Assembly (NCBI GenBank): GCA_030538185.1
Contig: JAUNUK010000002.1
Location: 432,935-496,934, forward strand
Length of the DNA stretch: 64,000 nucleotides
Direction of reading: 5' to 3'
Source of the DNA: Actinomycetaceae bacterium
GTDB lineage: Bacteria > Actinomycetota > Actinomycetes > Actinomycetales > Actinomycetaceae
This document shows positions 16,358-24,695 of the stretch, piece after piece. The notes beneath the pieces are model-generated. The model had not been told where the DNA came from, made no database searches, and saw only the letters and a list, made by a program, of their open reading frames with translations. The position numbers were made by a program, and so were the translations under genes. Every line of letters begins with the position of its first letter. Within the stretch, counting starts at the first letter, position 1.

Positions 16358-16466
16358 TTGCCGAGGGCGAGGGCCACCAACTGCAGGACCAAGAAAAGAA
16401 CGCACTGACCAGCGTGCCGCCCTCGGAAAAATGCCTTAAACAGGCCGACGCAACGCACATATTTGA
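16358..16466. repeat. Repeat element copy B: inverted 9-mer pair plus conserved flank
   Basis: CCGAGGGCG at 16361-16369 and its complement at 16418-16426 bracket a 48-base interior. 16416-16459 matches copy A with one mismatch and 16461-16466 repeats ATTTGA. It starts one base after the alkylation-repair stop. Both copies have the same orientation although the neighbouring genes do not, which argues for a repeated element and not simply for terminators. Confidence 0.75.
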
Positions 16467-16531
16467 ATCTGCGACATCTTGCTCCCAAAGTAGGGTTGCC
16501 GTACGGTTCGTACGAGTCGTAGGATTCGGTT

Positions 16532-16777
16532 ATGGAAACAATGACATCTGACCAAGCGCGTTCTAGCTGGGGTCTGCTCATGGATACTGTTGCGAAGCGT
16601 CCGGTGGAAATAACTAGACGGGGACGGCGTGGAGCTGTGGTTATCGACCCTGAACTTTATGATTTGGCGATGGCAGCTTTGGAAGATCGCATAGATGCGG
16701 CAGGTGCCCAAATGGCGCGCAGTGAGGGCGGTCCTCGGATTTCGGCAGCCGATTTACGTCGCGAACTTGGGTTATGA
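16532..16777 (+). CDS. Phd/YefM-type antitoxin, apparently without toxin
   Basis: 81 aa. METMTSDQARSSWGLLMDTV and PVEITRRGRRGAVVIDPELY follow the Phd/YefM pattern: a DNA-binding N-terminal fold that also represses its own promoter, and a C-terminal tail that would wrap the toxin. No toxin-sized ORF follows; the next gene is rfbD 100 bp later on the same strand. It may be an orphan, a remnant, or act on a toxin encoded elsewhere. Confidence 0.75.
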   Translation: METMTSDQARSSWGLLMDTVAKRPVEITRRGRRGAVVIDPELYDLAMAALEDRIDAAGAQMARSEGGPRISAADLRRELGL

Positions 16778-16879
16778 GTTCTCAATATGCTGTCGAGTAT
16801 TCTGCGCGTGCAGCACAGTCGTGGTGAGGGGTTTCGCGGTAGGCTTTGACGTGGTTTGACTGCAAGGAAAGGGACACGC

Positions 16880-17731
16880 ATGCGTTGGGTATTGGTGGGG
16901 GCAAACGGGATGCTGGGTCAAGACCTGGCTGCACTGTTGAAGGACAGGGGACAAGAGGTTACAACGGTTGACCTGCCAGAGATCGACATTACTGACCGGG
17001 TGTCGGTTGAACGCAATATCGCAGGTGGTACTGACATTGTTGTGAACTGTGCGGCCTTTACTGCTGTGGACAAGGCCGAAGAAGCCGAGGCCTTGGCCTT
17101 CACGATCAATGCCGTAGGGCCTCAGTACTTGGCACAGCGCTGCAAGGACATTGGCGCACGTCTGGTACACATCTCTACAGACTATGTGTTTGATGGGGCG
17201 GCAACCGAACCATACAAGGCCGATGCCCCCATTTGTCCTGCCAGCGCATACGGGCGCACCAAGGGCGCAGGGGAGTGGGCCATACGCTCTAATGCGGACA
17301 ACTATCTGATTGTGCGCACCGCCTGGCTGTATGGCCAATACGGCAACTGTTTCCCTAAAACCATGGCCCGTCTGGCTGGCGAACATGACTCTTTGAAGGT
17401 TGTTGGCGATCAGTTCGGCCAGCCCACCTGGACGGTTGACTTGAGCGACCTGATTTACCGCCTGGTTGAGGGTCGTGCACCCAGCGGGATCTACCACGGC
17501 ACTTCACAGGGCAAGACTTCATGGCACGGGTTTACGCAGGCGATTGTTGCATCTTTGGGTAAGGATCCTTCGATGGTGAATGCCTGCACCACTGAGGAAT
17601 TCCCTCGTCCCGCACCGCGCCCAGCTTTCTCAGTTTTGGATCACGGCAGCCTGCGCGCACAAGGTGTCGAGCCCATAGGCGACTGGCACGACCGCTGGCA
17701 AACCGCTGCCCAAGAGGTGCTTGGACTCTAA
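16880..17731 (+). CDS. rfbD: dTDP-4-dehydrorhamnose reductase
   Basis: 283 aa extended short-chain dehydrogenase. NADPH-binding GANGMLGQD is at the N terminus, the substrate loop HISTDYVFDG and the catalytic YGRTKGAGE (Tyr-x3-Lys) in the middle, and GQFGQPTWTVDLSD later, all as in RfbD. It makes dTDP-L-rhamnose for cell-wall polysaccharides. Start ATG 16880 is chosen for AAGGAAAGGG upstream; the frame is open from a TTG at 16856. No other rhamnose genes lie in the window. Confidence 0.92.
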   Translation: MRWVLVGANGMLGQDLAALLKDRGQEVTTVDLPEIDITDRVSVERNIAGGTDIVVNCAAFTAVDKAEEAEALAFTINAVGPQYLAQRCKDIGARLVHISTDYVFDGAATEPYKADAPICPASAYGRTKGAGEWAIRSNADNYLIVRTAWLYGQYGNCFPKTMARLAGEHDSLKVVGDQFGQPTWTVDLSDLIYRLVEGRAPSGIYHGTSQGKTSWHGFTQAIVASLGKDPSMVNACTTEEFPRPAPRPAFSVLDHGSLRAQGVEPIGDWHDRWQTAAQEVLGL

Positions 17732-17748
17732 CTTCAGGGGGAGTCGGC

Positions 17749-19164
17749 ATGGCACGAGTGTTTTCTGGCGCATCAACGGTTTTGGACGACCGCTTGGCAC
17801 TGGGATTAGCCCCGGCGCTCACTCCGCAAGGTTTGCAAACTAGCCCCAGCTTTTTTCACGGTTTTGCTGCGCATCCGCAGGTGATTGCGCGCGCCTTGGT
17901 GGTTTTGTCTGAGATTACTGCCACGCGCTACTTCCAGTTTGTGACAACCGACCTGCGTGACCCGGTTTTGTCCGCACACGGGGACCGCCTGCGAGCAGAG
18001 GTCTTTTCGGCCTGTAACTCGGTCTACGCCTCCCTGGAGGTTTTCGGCACTGGCCTGGATGGTGGAGATATTGGTTTTGGCACAACCAACGTCGACATCA
18101 ACGCCCAGACTCGCACGATGCTAAACAACATCTCCCAAAACGAACTGATGCACCTGAACGTGGGCACCTCAGGTTTGACTGTGTCCACCGTGGAGGTAAG
18201 CGCCCTAGAGCGACCGGTACAGATGCCTGCGCGGTGGGTTCGCGCCTTGGGCAACGCCTCTGATATGCACCAAGACTTACGTCCAGTTTTCCAGGTCCAG
18301 GCTCCTGCAGCCCGCGCCTTCCTAGCGTCCCTGCCACCGGCCAGCGCCCAGAAACGTGCAGGCTGGCTGATACCCGAAAAGAACACCATCAGGGTTGCGC
18401 CCGCCAAACCGCCAAAGGCCACAGGTGTGTGGGTGGCGGGCCTGCAGCGTCTAAGCGCCTTGAAACGCCTATTGCCGCATGTCATGGGCCTAAGCGCGTT
18501 TGGTACTGCCGACCCCCTAGACGCAGGTGGAACCGGCGCGGTTGCCATTGCGCTAGACCTGCCTCACGCCCGTGTGACCTTGGGTTTGACCGACGTGGAG
18601 TGGCGCGGCTTTTCGGGGGAGGGTGCACTCCTAGAATCTTTAGCCACTCCCGACGTTGTGGATAATGCGGATCTGCTCAGTGCTTTGCTTGCCTTCGACG
18701 CCCATATCGACACAGGCAGGCTGGCCCGCGAATCCGGGCTCACGAACCCCCAGGTCACCCAGGCGCTCGCCGTTTTGGCAAGCTCTGGGCGCGTGGGCTG
18801 GGAGATCAATGAAGGCCAATACTTCCACCGTGAACTGCCCCAGGACAACACTTTGGTCACCAAGGACAATCCGCGCCTAGTATCCGCGCGCAAACTTGTC
18901 GAGGACGGGCAAGTACGCCGCGTGGAAGGCGCCACGAATGAATGGATAGTGGCCTCGGGTTCCAAATCTGCGGGTAGCAAAGAGTACACCGTGCGTGTGG
19001 GTACCAACAGCACAAACAGTGCCAACAACGCAAACAACGAAACACCACTGGAACAAGCGCAGTGCACATGCACCTGGTACCTCAAACACGGCACTGGCCG
19101 CGGCCCTTGCAAACACGTTTTGGCCGTAGTCCTGACACTAGGAGAATCCAGATGGCGCGACTAG
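17749..19164 (+). CDS. SWIM zinc-finger protein
   Basis: 471 aa. The C terminus carries a SWIM motif CxC-x12-CxH (CTCTWYLKHGTGRGPCKH) just before the end; this zinc fold binds DNA or protein. The remaining 430 residues have no catalytic motif I recognise; a helix-turn-helix-like stretch (GRLARESGLTNPQVTQALAVL) sits near residue 325. A Ser/Asn/Thr-rich linker precedes the SWIM motif. The stop overlaps the start of the following giant gene by 13 bases, so the two are translationally coupled and probably act together. Confidence 0.8.
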   Translation: MARVFSGASTVLDDRLALGLAPALTPQGLQTSPSFFHGFAAHPQVIARALVVLSEITATRYFQFVTTDLRDPVLSAHGDRLRAEVFSACNSVYASLEVFGTGLDGGDIGFGTTNVDINAQTRTMLNNISQNELMHLNVGTSGLTVSTVEVSALERPVQMPARWVRALGNASDMHQDLRPVFQVQAPAARAFLASLPPASAQKRAGWLIPEKNTIRVAPAKPPKATGVWVAGLQRLSALKRLLPHVMGLSAFGTADPLDAGGTGAVAIALDLPHARVTLGLTDVEWRGFSGEGALLESLATPDVVDNADLLSALLAFDAHIDTGRLARESGLTNPQVTQALAVLASSGRVGWEINEGQYFHRELPQDNTLVTKDNPRLVSARKLVEDGQVRRVEGATNEWIVASGSKSAGSKEYTVRVGTNSTNSANNANNETPLEQAQCTCTWYLKHGTGRGPCKHVLAVVLTLGESRWRD

Positions 19165-22100
19165 ACAAACTTCAGGCGGCCGTGCAGGTCTTTAAAGACC
19201 TGGGCTGGGACAAAGCCAAACCGGCAGACGCCCCCGACCTGCCCCTCGGCACGACCGAACAGCGCAAAATAGCGCTCGCGGGCCTCAGTTCAGGGCAATG
19301 GAGCGAATACCAGCACGATAAGAACGCCGACTGGGTGCTCGTGTCATTTATTGACGTAGATCCTCATCTCCTTGCCCTTTTTGCCCTGCGCTGTGGAGTG
19401 AGCGCCACCCGAGCAGTGGATCTGCTCTATGGGGTGGACAAAGACACGCTGATCCGTTGCGTGACCCAGCGCGGGCGCAGCTTTGCCACCCAGTTCATTG
19501 AGGCCGCCGGGCGCGGGTCAAGGCGCATATGGGAACATTCACTAAGCGTCTACGGCTACGTCCTAGTGAAACTCGTGTATTCACTGGATTTAGAGATTCC
19601 GACCGGAGTCGAATACCTGAAAGATTGGGTCGCCTTGGCCTATGCCTCCTTGAGTGGCAAGACAGAGCATTTGGCCTTGCACGACGCTCAGGCACCCAGC
19701 AAAGCCTTCATTCAGCCGCGATTCCTTGAGCATCTGGAGGTCGCGCTACAAGGCAATGCCCCGGCCACAGGCCCCTTATCTGACCTGATTCCTCTGGCGG
19801 TTGCCGAGGGATGGGTGGAGCGCACACAAGCCATGAACTTGGTGTTCAACGCCTTGGGCTTGGCTGCCCGGCCAGGGGACCGCAAGCGACTGAGTGAGGT
19901 ATTACTTCAAGACCTCAAAGCCACAAAAGCAGATGTACTCGACAACGCCGCTCTTTTAATCCCCGTGCTGGCCCTCGGTGAATCGGTCATTGTCCAGTCC
20001 TTCGCGCCAACCTTGATTGCGGGCGTCAGCGAGGACACCTTGGCAGAGCTCGCATTATCGTGCCTATACGTGCTCACGAAAAAGGCCCAAAAGATAGTGC
20101 TGGACGCCTTGGGGAAGCGCCCTCGGCCTTCTAAAGAAACCCTGGACCTGCTCCAACCCCGCATCGAGGAATTAGCCGCCCTGCGCGACCCGCAAATCTC
20201 CAGGGCGGCCGAAAAGGTCATAAAGGCCTGGGGCATAGACATTATTTCCGAGGGCGAAGAAGCACCTGGCGCAGCACTTGAAGGACTGTGGCGCGAAACG
20301 CCGCCGCTGTGGAGCGTGCCCGCATTTACCCTGCGCCCTGACGGGTCAAACACTGCCACGCCTGAGGCCCTGACCGAAGCACTTCGAGTCATTGCGGGAC
20401 GCCGCGATCATGCGATGGACATCCACACCGAAAGGTTCTTGGGCTTGGCAAATGCGGTGGCACGCCACAACCCGCAAGCTGCCAGACGTGCCATGGCTGG
20501 GGCGACCAACACCGACCTGTTTAGCGTTGTGAAAAAATGGGTAGACCAGGATGGCGACGACTGGAACGTATGGAAGCCGGCCGGATACTACATGTGTGTG
20601 CACCACAAACTATTCCGTGCGGTGTTTGCGTACCTGGGTGACCTACCGTGTGTGCTTTCAACACCCTCTTTCGATGACCTGTCGGTAAGCCTCGATGATT
20701 TGCTGGCTCGCCTGGATGCTTACGCGCAAGCACAGCAAGCGGTTTTGGAACCAGATTTTTTCTTTGCCTTGACCCGTCTAGATATTAGTAACGCCGATCC
20801 GGCCCGCATAAAAGACCTGGACGTGCCTGTATTGCTGGTGACTGGCGATCACCATAAGCACACAGCCACCCACATTGTGCGTGATTACCTGGCAGATCCC
20901 CTTCCAACGAGGCAACTGGCAATAGACCCAGAATTACCCGATTTTTGGTACGCCCCACGCATGACATGGCCCAAGTCCTTGCAGGGCCTTATCACACATA
21001 CTTCCTTGGATTACGGCTCCGAGGTGGATTTCACCGTGGTGCCCAACGGCAATGACGCCACACTTACAGACCTGCAGTGGTATGACGAGGTCAATCACTC
21101 TTTGGGCCTGGACGCTCGTCAGATTGCGCGCAGGCGTGATCCTTTGCCTCCTGGTGGAGCCATCAATATGTTGGCTATCCAACGCGGGGGCGACCCAGTC
21201 GTTGCCCAAGACTGCGCTCTGGCCTTGAGCGAATCTTGGGAGCGCGGACTTTTAGTGCCCGGCGTCGCAGACGTCACATACCTGGATTGGCGCACGAAGA
21301 TCTCTAGTCTGGCGGCTTTCGCTGGGTCCCTGGGTGAGGCGGCGCGCGCGGGAATGCTATCCGTAGCGTGGCCCGTATTGGACGAGCTGCTGGTGGAATC
21401 CTTGAAGGCCCCTCGTATGTTGTCGGGCACAGCGCAGGTGGCAGAGGTGATGAACGAGATGGCCCCAGAGGTTCTAGCTGCGATCCAGATGGGCAAGGCC
21501 CCACAATCTGCCAGCACGCTGCCCGGTTTACGCGCCTTAGCCGCGCGAGGTGGCAGTTCTTTAGCGGTACGCGCCGCCCGCGCAGCCATACAGATTTTTC
21601 CCGAGGGCGAAGACCATAAACCCGAAACCAGGGACAATTCTGTTGCCAGTACACCGCCTATGAGTGAGGAAGAATTTGTGGCGATCTGGCCCAAACGCGC
21701 AGGCCGAAGGCCCGCTGTCCCCGACGGTGCCACCTTTGAGGTGGGCTGGATCGACCCGCAGGCGCCCACAAAGCAGATCTACATTGACCTGTACCTGCCA
21801 GGGCAAGACGTCACTTTCCGCGTCCACAAAGGCGGCTGGTTTTACGACATTGAGACCGAAGGCCAGTGCCGCGCCGCCGTCCTGGACGCCCTCGGCCAAG
21901 AAAACCCGGAAAAACGGGACGTGTGGCTGCACTGGGATGGGAAAAAATGGGCGATAGAAGAACACCGAAACTGGCGAGAGGGCAACTATTCGCCACTGAC
22001 CGGCCAGCCCAGCGAGTTGCCGGACGGGCTGGTGGCTGTTGTCGTGGCAAGCCTCGCCGAAGAACTGGATGTATATGCTGCGCGAAACTGCCTGGAGACC

Positions 22101-22466
22101 CTAATCCAGGACAATAAATTCGGTTCCAAGGCGCTGCTAGACACGGTGCCCATGTTGCTGCAAAGCCCGGCGTTCAGCCCTGCGAGAGCCGTGTATGTGC
22201 TGGAAGCAAACCCGAAGTATTTGCCGTGGTTGTGGCCGTTGTTGACTGAGCCCTTGCGCACGGCGGCCCAAAGCGAAGGCACGCCACCGCGCTGGACAAA
22301 CCGCGTTTTGGACGTGGCGCTTTACCACGCGCCCATTTTGCGTGAGGCTGGCCAGCGCGGTCTGCTTCCCGCAGATGCCTGGGCTGGCGTAAAAGAGATG
22401 GCCCAGCGCAAAGGCTCATCCGCAGCCATTAAGAAGGCGCAGACCTTGACTAAGTTGTTGGCCTGA
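19152..22466 (+). CDS. Large helical-repeat protein partnering the SWIM protein (DUF6493-like)
   Basis: 1104 aa from ATG 19152 with GGAG upstream, inside the end of the SWIM gene. Almost entirely alpha-helical with Leu/Ala-rich repeats in the first half, then a conserved-looking centre (SWERGLLVPGVADVTYLDWR) and a C-terminal region rich in Trp (VWLHWDGKKWAIEEH). I believe this belongs to the DUF6493-type proteins that accompany SWIM proteins in Actinobacteria and Proteobacteria, where MoxR ATPase and von Willebrand A genes often join; neither is present here. Function unknown. Four 9-mer motif copies lie inside (20118, 20248, 21601, 21887). Confidence 0.65.
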   Translation: MARLDKLQAAVQVFKDLGWDKAKPADAPDLPLGTTEQRKIALAGLSSGQWSEYQHDKNADWVLVSFIDVDPHLLALFALRCGVSATRAVDLLYGVDKDTLIRCVTQRGRSFATQFIEAAGRGSRRIWEHSLSVYGYVLVKLVYSLDLEIPTGVEYLKDWVALAYASLSGKTEHLALHDAQAPSKAFIQPRFLEHLEVALQGNAPATGPLSDLIPLAVAEGWVERTQAMNLVFNALGLAARPGDRKRLSEVLLQDLKATKADVLDNAALLIPVLALGESVIVQSFAPTLIAGVSEDTLAELALSCLYVLTKKAQKIVLDALGKRPRPSKETLDLLQPRIEELAALRDPQISRAAEKVIKAWGIDIISEGEEAPGAALEGLWRETPPLWSVPAFTLRPDGSNTATPEALTEALRVIAGRRDHAMDIHTERFLGLANAVARHNPQAARRAMAGATNTDLFSVVKKWVDQDGDDWNVWKPAGYYMCVHHKLFRAVFAYLGDLPCVLSTPSFDDLSVSLDDLLARLDAYAQAQQAVLEPDFFFALTRLDISNADPARIKDLDVPVLLVTGDHHKHTATHIVRDYLADPLPTRQLAIDPELPDFWYAPRMTWPKSLQGLITHTSLDYGSEVDFTVVPNGNDATLTDLQWYDEVNHSLGLDARQIARRRDPLPPGGAINMLAIQRGGDPVVAQDCALALSESWERGLLVPGVADVTYLDWRTKISSLAAFAGSLGEAARAGMLSVAWPVLDELLVESLKAPRMLSGTAQVAEVMNEMAPEVLAAIQMGKAPQSASTLPGLRALAARGGSSLAVRAARAAIQIFPEGEDHKPETRDNSVASTPPMSEEEFVAIWPKRAGRRPAVPDGATFEVGWIDPQAPTKQIYIDLYLPGQDVTFRVHKGGWFYDIETEGQCRAAVLDALGQENPEKRDVWLHWDGKKWAIEEHRNWREGNYSPLTGQPSELPDGLVAVVVASLAEELDVYAARNCLETLIQDNKFGSKALLDTVPMLLQSPAFSPARAVYVLEANPKYLPWLWPLLTEPLRTAAQSEGTPPRWTNRVLDVALYHAPILREAGQRGLLPADAWAGVKEMAQRKGSSAAIKKAQTLTKLLA

Positions 22467-22471
22467 AGTGA

Positions 22472-23821
22472 CTAGCGCACAGGCGCATGTGTGTCATCTG
22501 TCAGGTCAGGAGTCTTGTGTTCCCAGGTCTCAAATGCCCAGTTGTAGTCCGTGAGCATGCGAGCCAAGGCCAGACCGATGCCAATAGCCAGGACAGTGAA
22601 AGCCACCTGAAATAGTGGGCCAACCGTGCCATACCAATTGATGGCGGCCTCCTGTGCGGAGGGGTTCAGTGTTGTGATGGAGCGGTAGAAGGGCACTCCG
22701 GGGATCATGATGACCACGGCTGGGACAGATAAGGCCACGCGCGAACACTTCAGGACTCTGGAAACTGCTGCAACAAATAGGCCCACACCCAAGGATGCTA
22801 AGAAAACAGCCAAAGGGGCAGGGATGCCGTTATCGGCCATGACCAAGCGACCAACATTCGTCACAACAGGAATGGACGAGGCTAAGGCTGCAATCCACAA
22901 TGGCGTGTTAAACAGCATAGCGAAACCGAATACTGCAATATAGGTCGCCAGCATACGGCCCACAATCAGAGCCCAATACGGTAAAGATATGGTGTAATCC
23001 ACCGCGACCTGCCAGTCAAACAAGTAAGCTACAAGCCATACTGATATTCCAGCAGAAAGCATCACCATTACCACGTAGGTGCCTCTGGTGATACCGGATA
23101 AGTAGTCGCCTCTGAAGAAGTCCAACATGGCTGTGACCATGGGGAATCCAGGGATAAGAAACAAAATCGAGGATATGAAACCAGCCTGGTGTGAGTGGCT
23201 TGCAAAGCCCAGGGTCCACAGTAAAGCCACAATAGAGATGTAGATAGTGGCAGCTACGAAAGCGCACAGCATCCACACGCCAAAGTGATTCATGTGTTTG
23301 CGTAAAACGAAGGAGCGCAAGAGCTGTCCGAAAAAGGCTCCGATTGAAACCGCGAAGCATTCAACTGGGCCACCGCCGTTGAGGAAGGAAAATCCTGCAC
23401 AGGCAATTCCCGAGGCCAAGGCCAATATGAGGGGTGTGTAAAGGTGTGGTTTGGCCTCGATCTCATCCATTTGTTCTTCAAGATCTTCGGCCAGGGTGTT
23501 GGGCTTCAGTTTGGCAACGATCCTATTGAGCAGTTCAAGGCGATCGACGTTAACGCCAATGCCTCGGTGTTCGGCCATCGACGTGCGGAATGTCCCATTT
23601 GCGTAAGACGTCGTGATGACATCTTGCATGAAAATCTCAGAATGTTGGCGTTCAATGCCCACTGCGGCGGCAACCCGTGACATGGATGCCTTTGTACGGT
23701 ATGCCCCGGCACCTGCAGACATAACTAGGCGCCCAAAGCGGGTGACCGCTGATGACTGTATGGCCAGACGGCCGTGTGGATCTTTGTCGGATAGGTGGTG
23801 TAACTCGGAAGAATTGGCCAC
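22472..23821 (-). CDS. Threonine/serine exporter family protein (ThrE-like)
   Basis: 449 aa. N-terminal soluble part (about 130 residues, with DVITTSYANGTFRTSM) followed by about ten membrane helices split into a ThrE and a ThrE_2 half, as in Corynebacterium ThrE. GFSFLNGGGPVECF and FLIPGFPMVTAMLDFFRGDY are family blocks. Fused single-gene form. It would export threonine and serine. It converges with the giant gene, ending 5 bp away. Confidence 0.87.
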   Translation of the reverse strand: MANSSELHHLSDKDPHGRLAIQSSAVTRFGRLVMSAGAGAYRTKASMSRVAAAVGIERQHSEIFMQDVITTSYANGTFRTSMAEHRGIGVNVDRLELLNRIVAKLKPNTLAEDLEEQMDEIEAKPHLYTPLILALASGIACAGFSFLNGGGPVECFAVSIGAFFGQLLRSFVLRKHMNHFGVWMLCAFVAATIYISIVALLWTLGFASHSHQAGFISSILFLIPGFPMVTAMLDFFRGDYLSGITRGTYVVMVMLSAGISVWLVAYLFDWQVAVDYTISLPYWALIVGRMLATYIAVFGFAMLFNTPLWIAALASSIPVVTNVGRLVMADNGIPAPLAVFLASLGVGLFVAAVSRVLKCSRVALSVPAVVIMIPGVPFYRSITTLNPSAQEAAINWYGTVGPLFQVAFTVLAIGIGLALARMLTDYNWAFETWEHKTPDLTDDTHAPVR

Positions 23822-23971
23822 AACGTGCGCCCCCTAGATTGGTGAACCACGAATTAGCTTACGCTTCGATGGTTCTTTCGGGTGCCTTCCAAGGTCCCTG
23901 CTGGTAGCAAACACGTCGAGATATCTGCCACACAGCTTTTTTCGAGAACTTCGACCTGCTGGCCTGGACGG

Positions 23972-24391
23972 CTACTCGATGGGTAAACCTGTCGTCTGCG
24001 AGGCATTGTGCAATGAACCCAGATCGATCACATTGGTTATGCCTGCCTCGCGCATAAGCTGTGCCGCGTTTGCGCTGCGTTGCCCGGAACGGCAGTAGAG
24101 CATGTATTCCTTGGTCGGATCCAATTTGGGAAGCTCGGCTTTGAATTCGCCCCCATTAAAGTTCAAAGAGATGGCACCTTTGAGATGACCGGCCTTGTAT
24201 TCTTCGAGCGTTCGCACATCAATTAGCACAGTGTCCTCATTGACCGGTATGGCCGGTCCCCCTGTGATGTTAGGTGCGGCAGCGGGCACAGGAGGCGCCG
24301 AGCGTGCATCAGCAGGTGCGGGTGTCCCTTGGCAAGCGCCAAGAGAGACAGCCAAGAATGCGGCGGCAAGACATGAGACAAGTTTTCGCAT
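23972..24391 (-). CDS. Rhodanese-domain lipoprotein
   Basis: 139 aa from the second ATG (24391), which has GGAG just before it; a longer form from 24400 adds three residues. A lipoprotein signal ends in LGAC, then a Pro/Ala-rich linker of about 25 residues leads to a rhodanese domain with DVRTLEEYKAGHLKGA and the active loop YCRSGQRS (catalytic Cys). Expected on the outer face of the membrane, moving sulfane sulfur or acting in redox stress. It is divergent from tig, separated by 304 bp. Confidence 0.88.
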   Translation of the reverse strand: MRKLVSCLAAAFLAVSLGACQGTPAPADARSAPPVPAAAPNITGGPAIPVNEDTVLIDVRTLEEYKAGHLKGAISLNFNGGEFKAELPKLDPTKEYMLYCRSGQRSANAAQLMREAGITNVIDLGSLHNASQTTGLPIE

Positions 24392-24426
24392 AATCTCCAT
24401 TGTTCACCAAAAGTGGTAGTCCAATG

Positions 24427-24453
24427 AAAATTGGGTCAGAAATACCCAATTTT
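24427..24453. promoter_or_regulatory. 10-bp inverted repeat upstream of the rhodanese gene
   Basis: Arms AAAATTGGGT (24427-24436) and ACCCAATTTT (24444-24453), loop of 7, in the 24392-24695 gap between divergent genes. Could be an operator. The rest of that gap holds one full 13-bp motif copy (24581-24593) and no gene. Confidence 0.4.
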
Positions 24454-24695
24454 GTGACAGTTTTACTGCATATGGCGAATATTATTGATGAATTGACCGG
24501 TGACGGCTAACGCCAGACGGTTTATCCCCAAGGTGTACAAACCCTGCACTCGGCATGTCAAAGCCACAGGTGTGACGAACCGCCCTCGGAAATTGTCTGT
24601 ATTGGTTTCGCGTAAGTTATGGCTTTGCCGTAAGATTTGGTCGATGAAACGTGCCTACTTGGCACCCCTTGCTAGAAATTTTGGAGTATGCCGCT

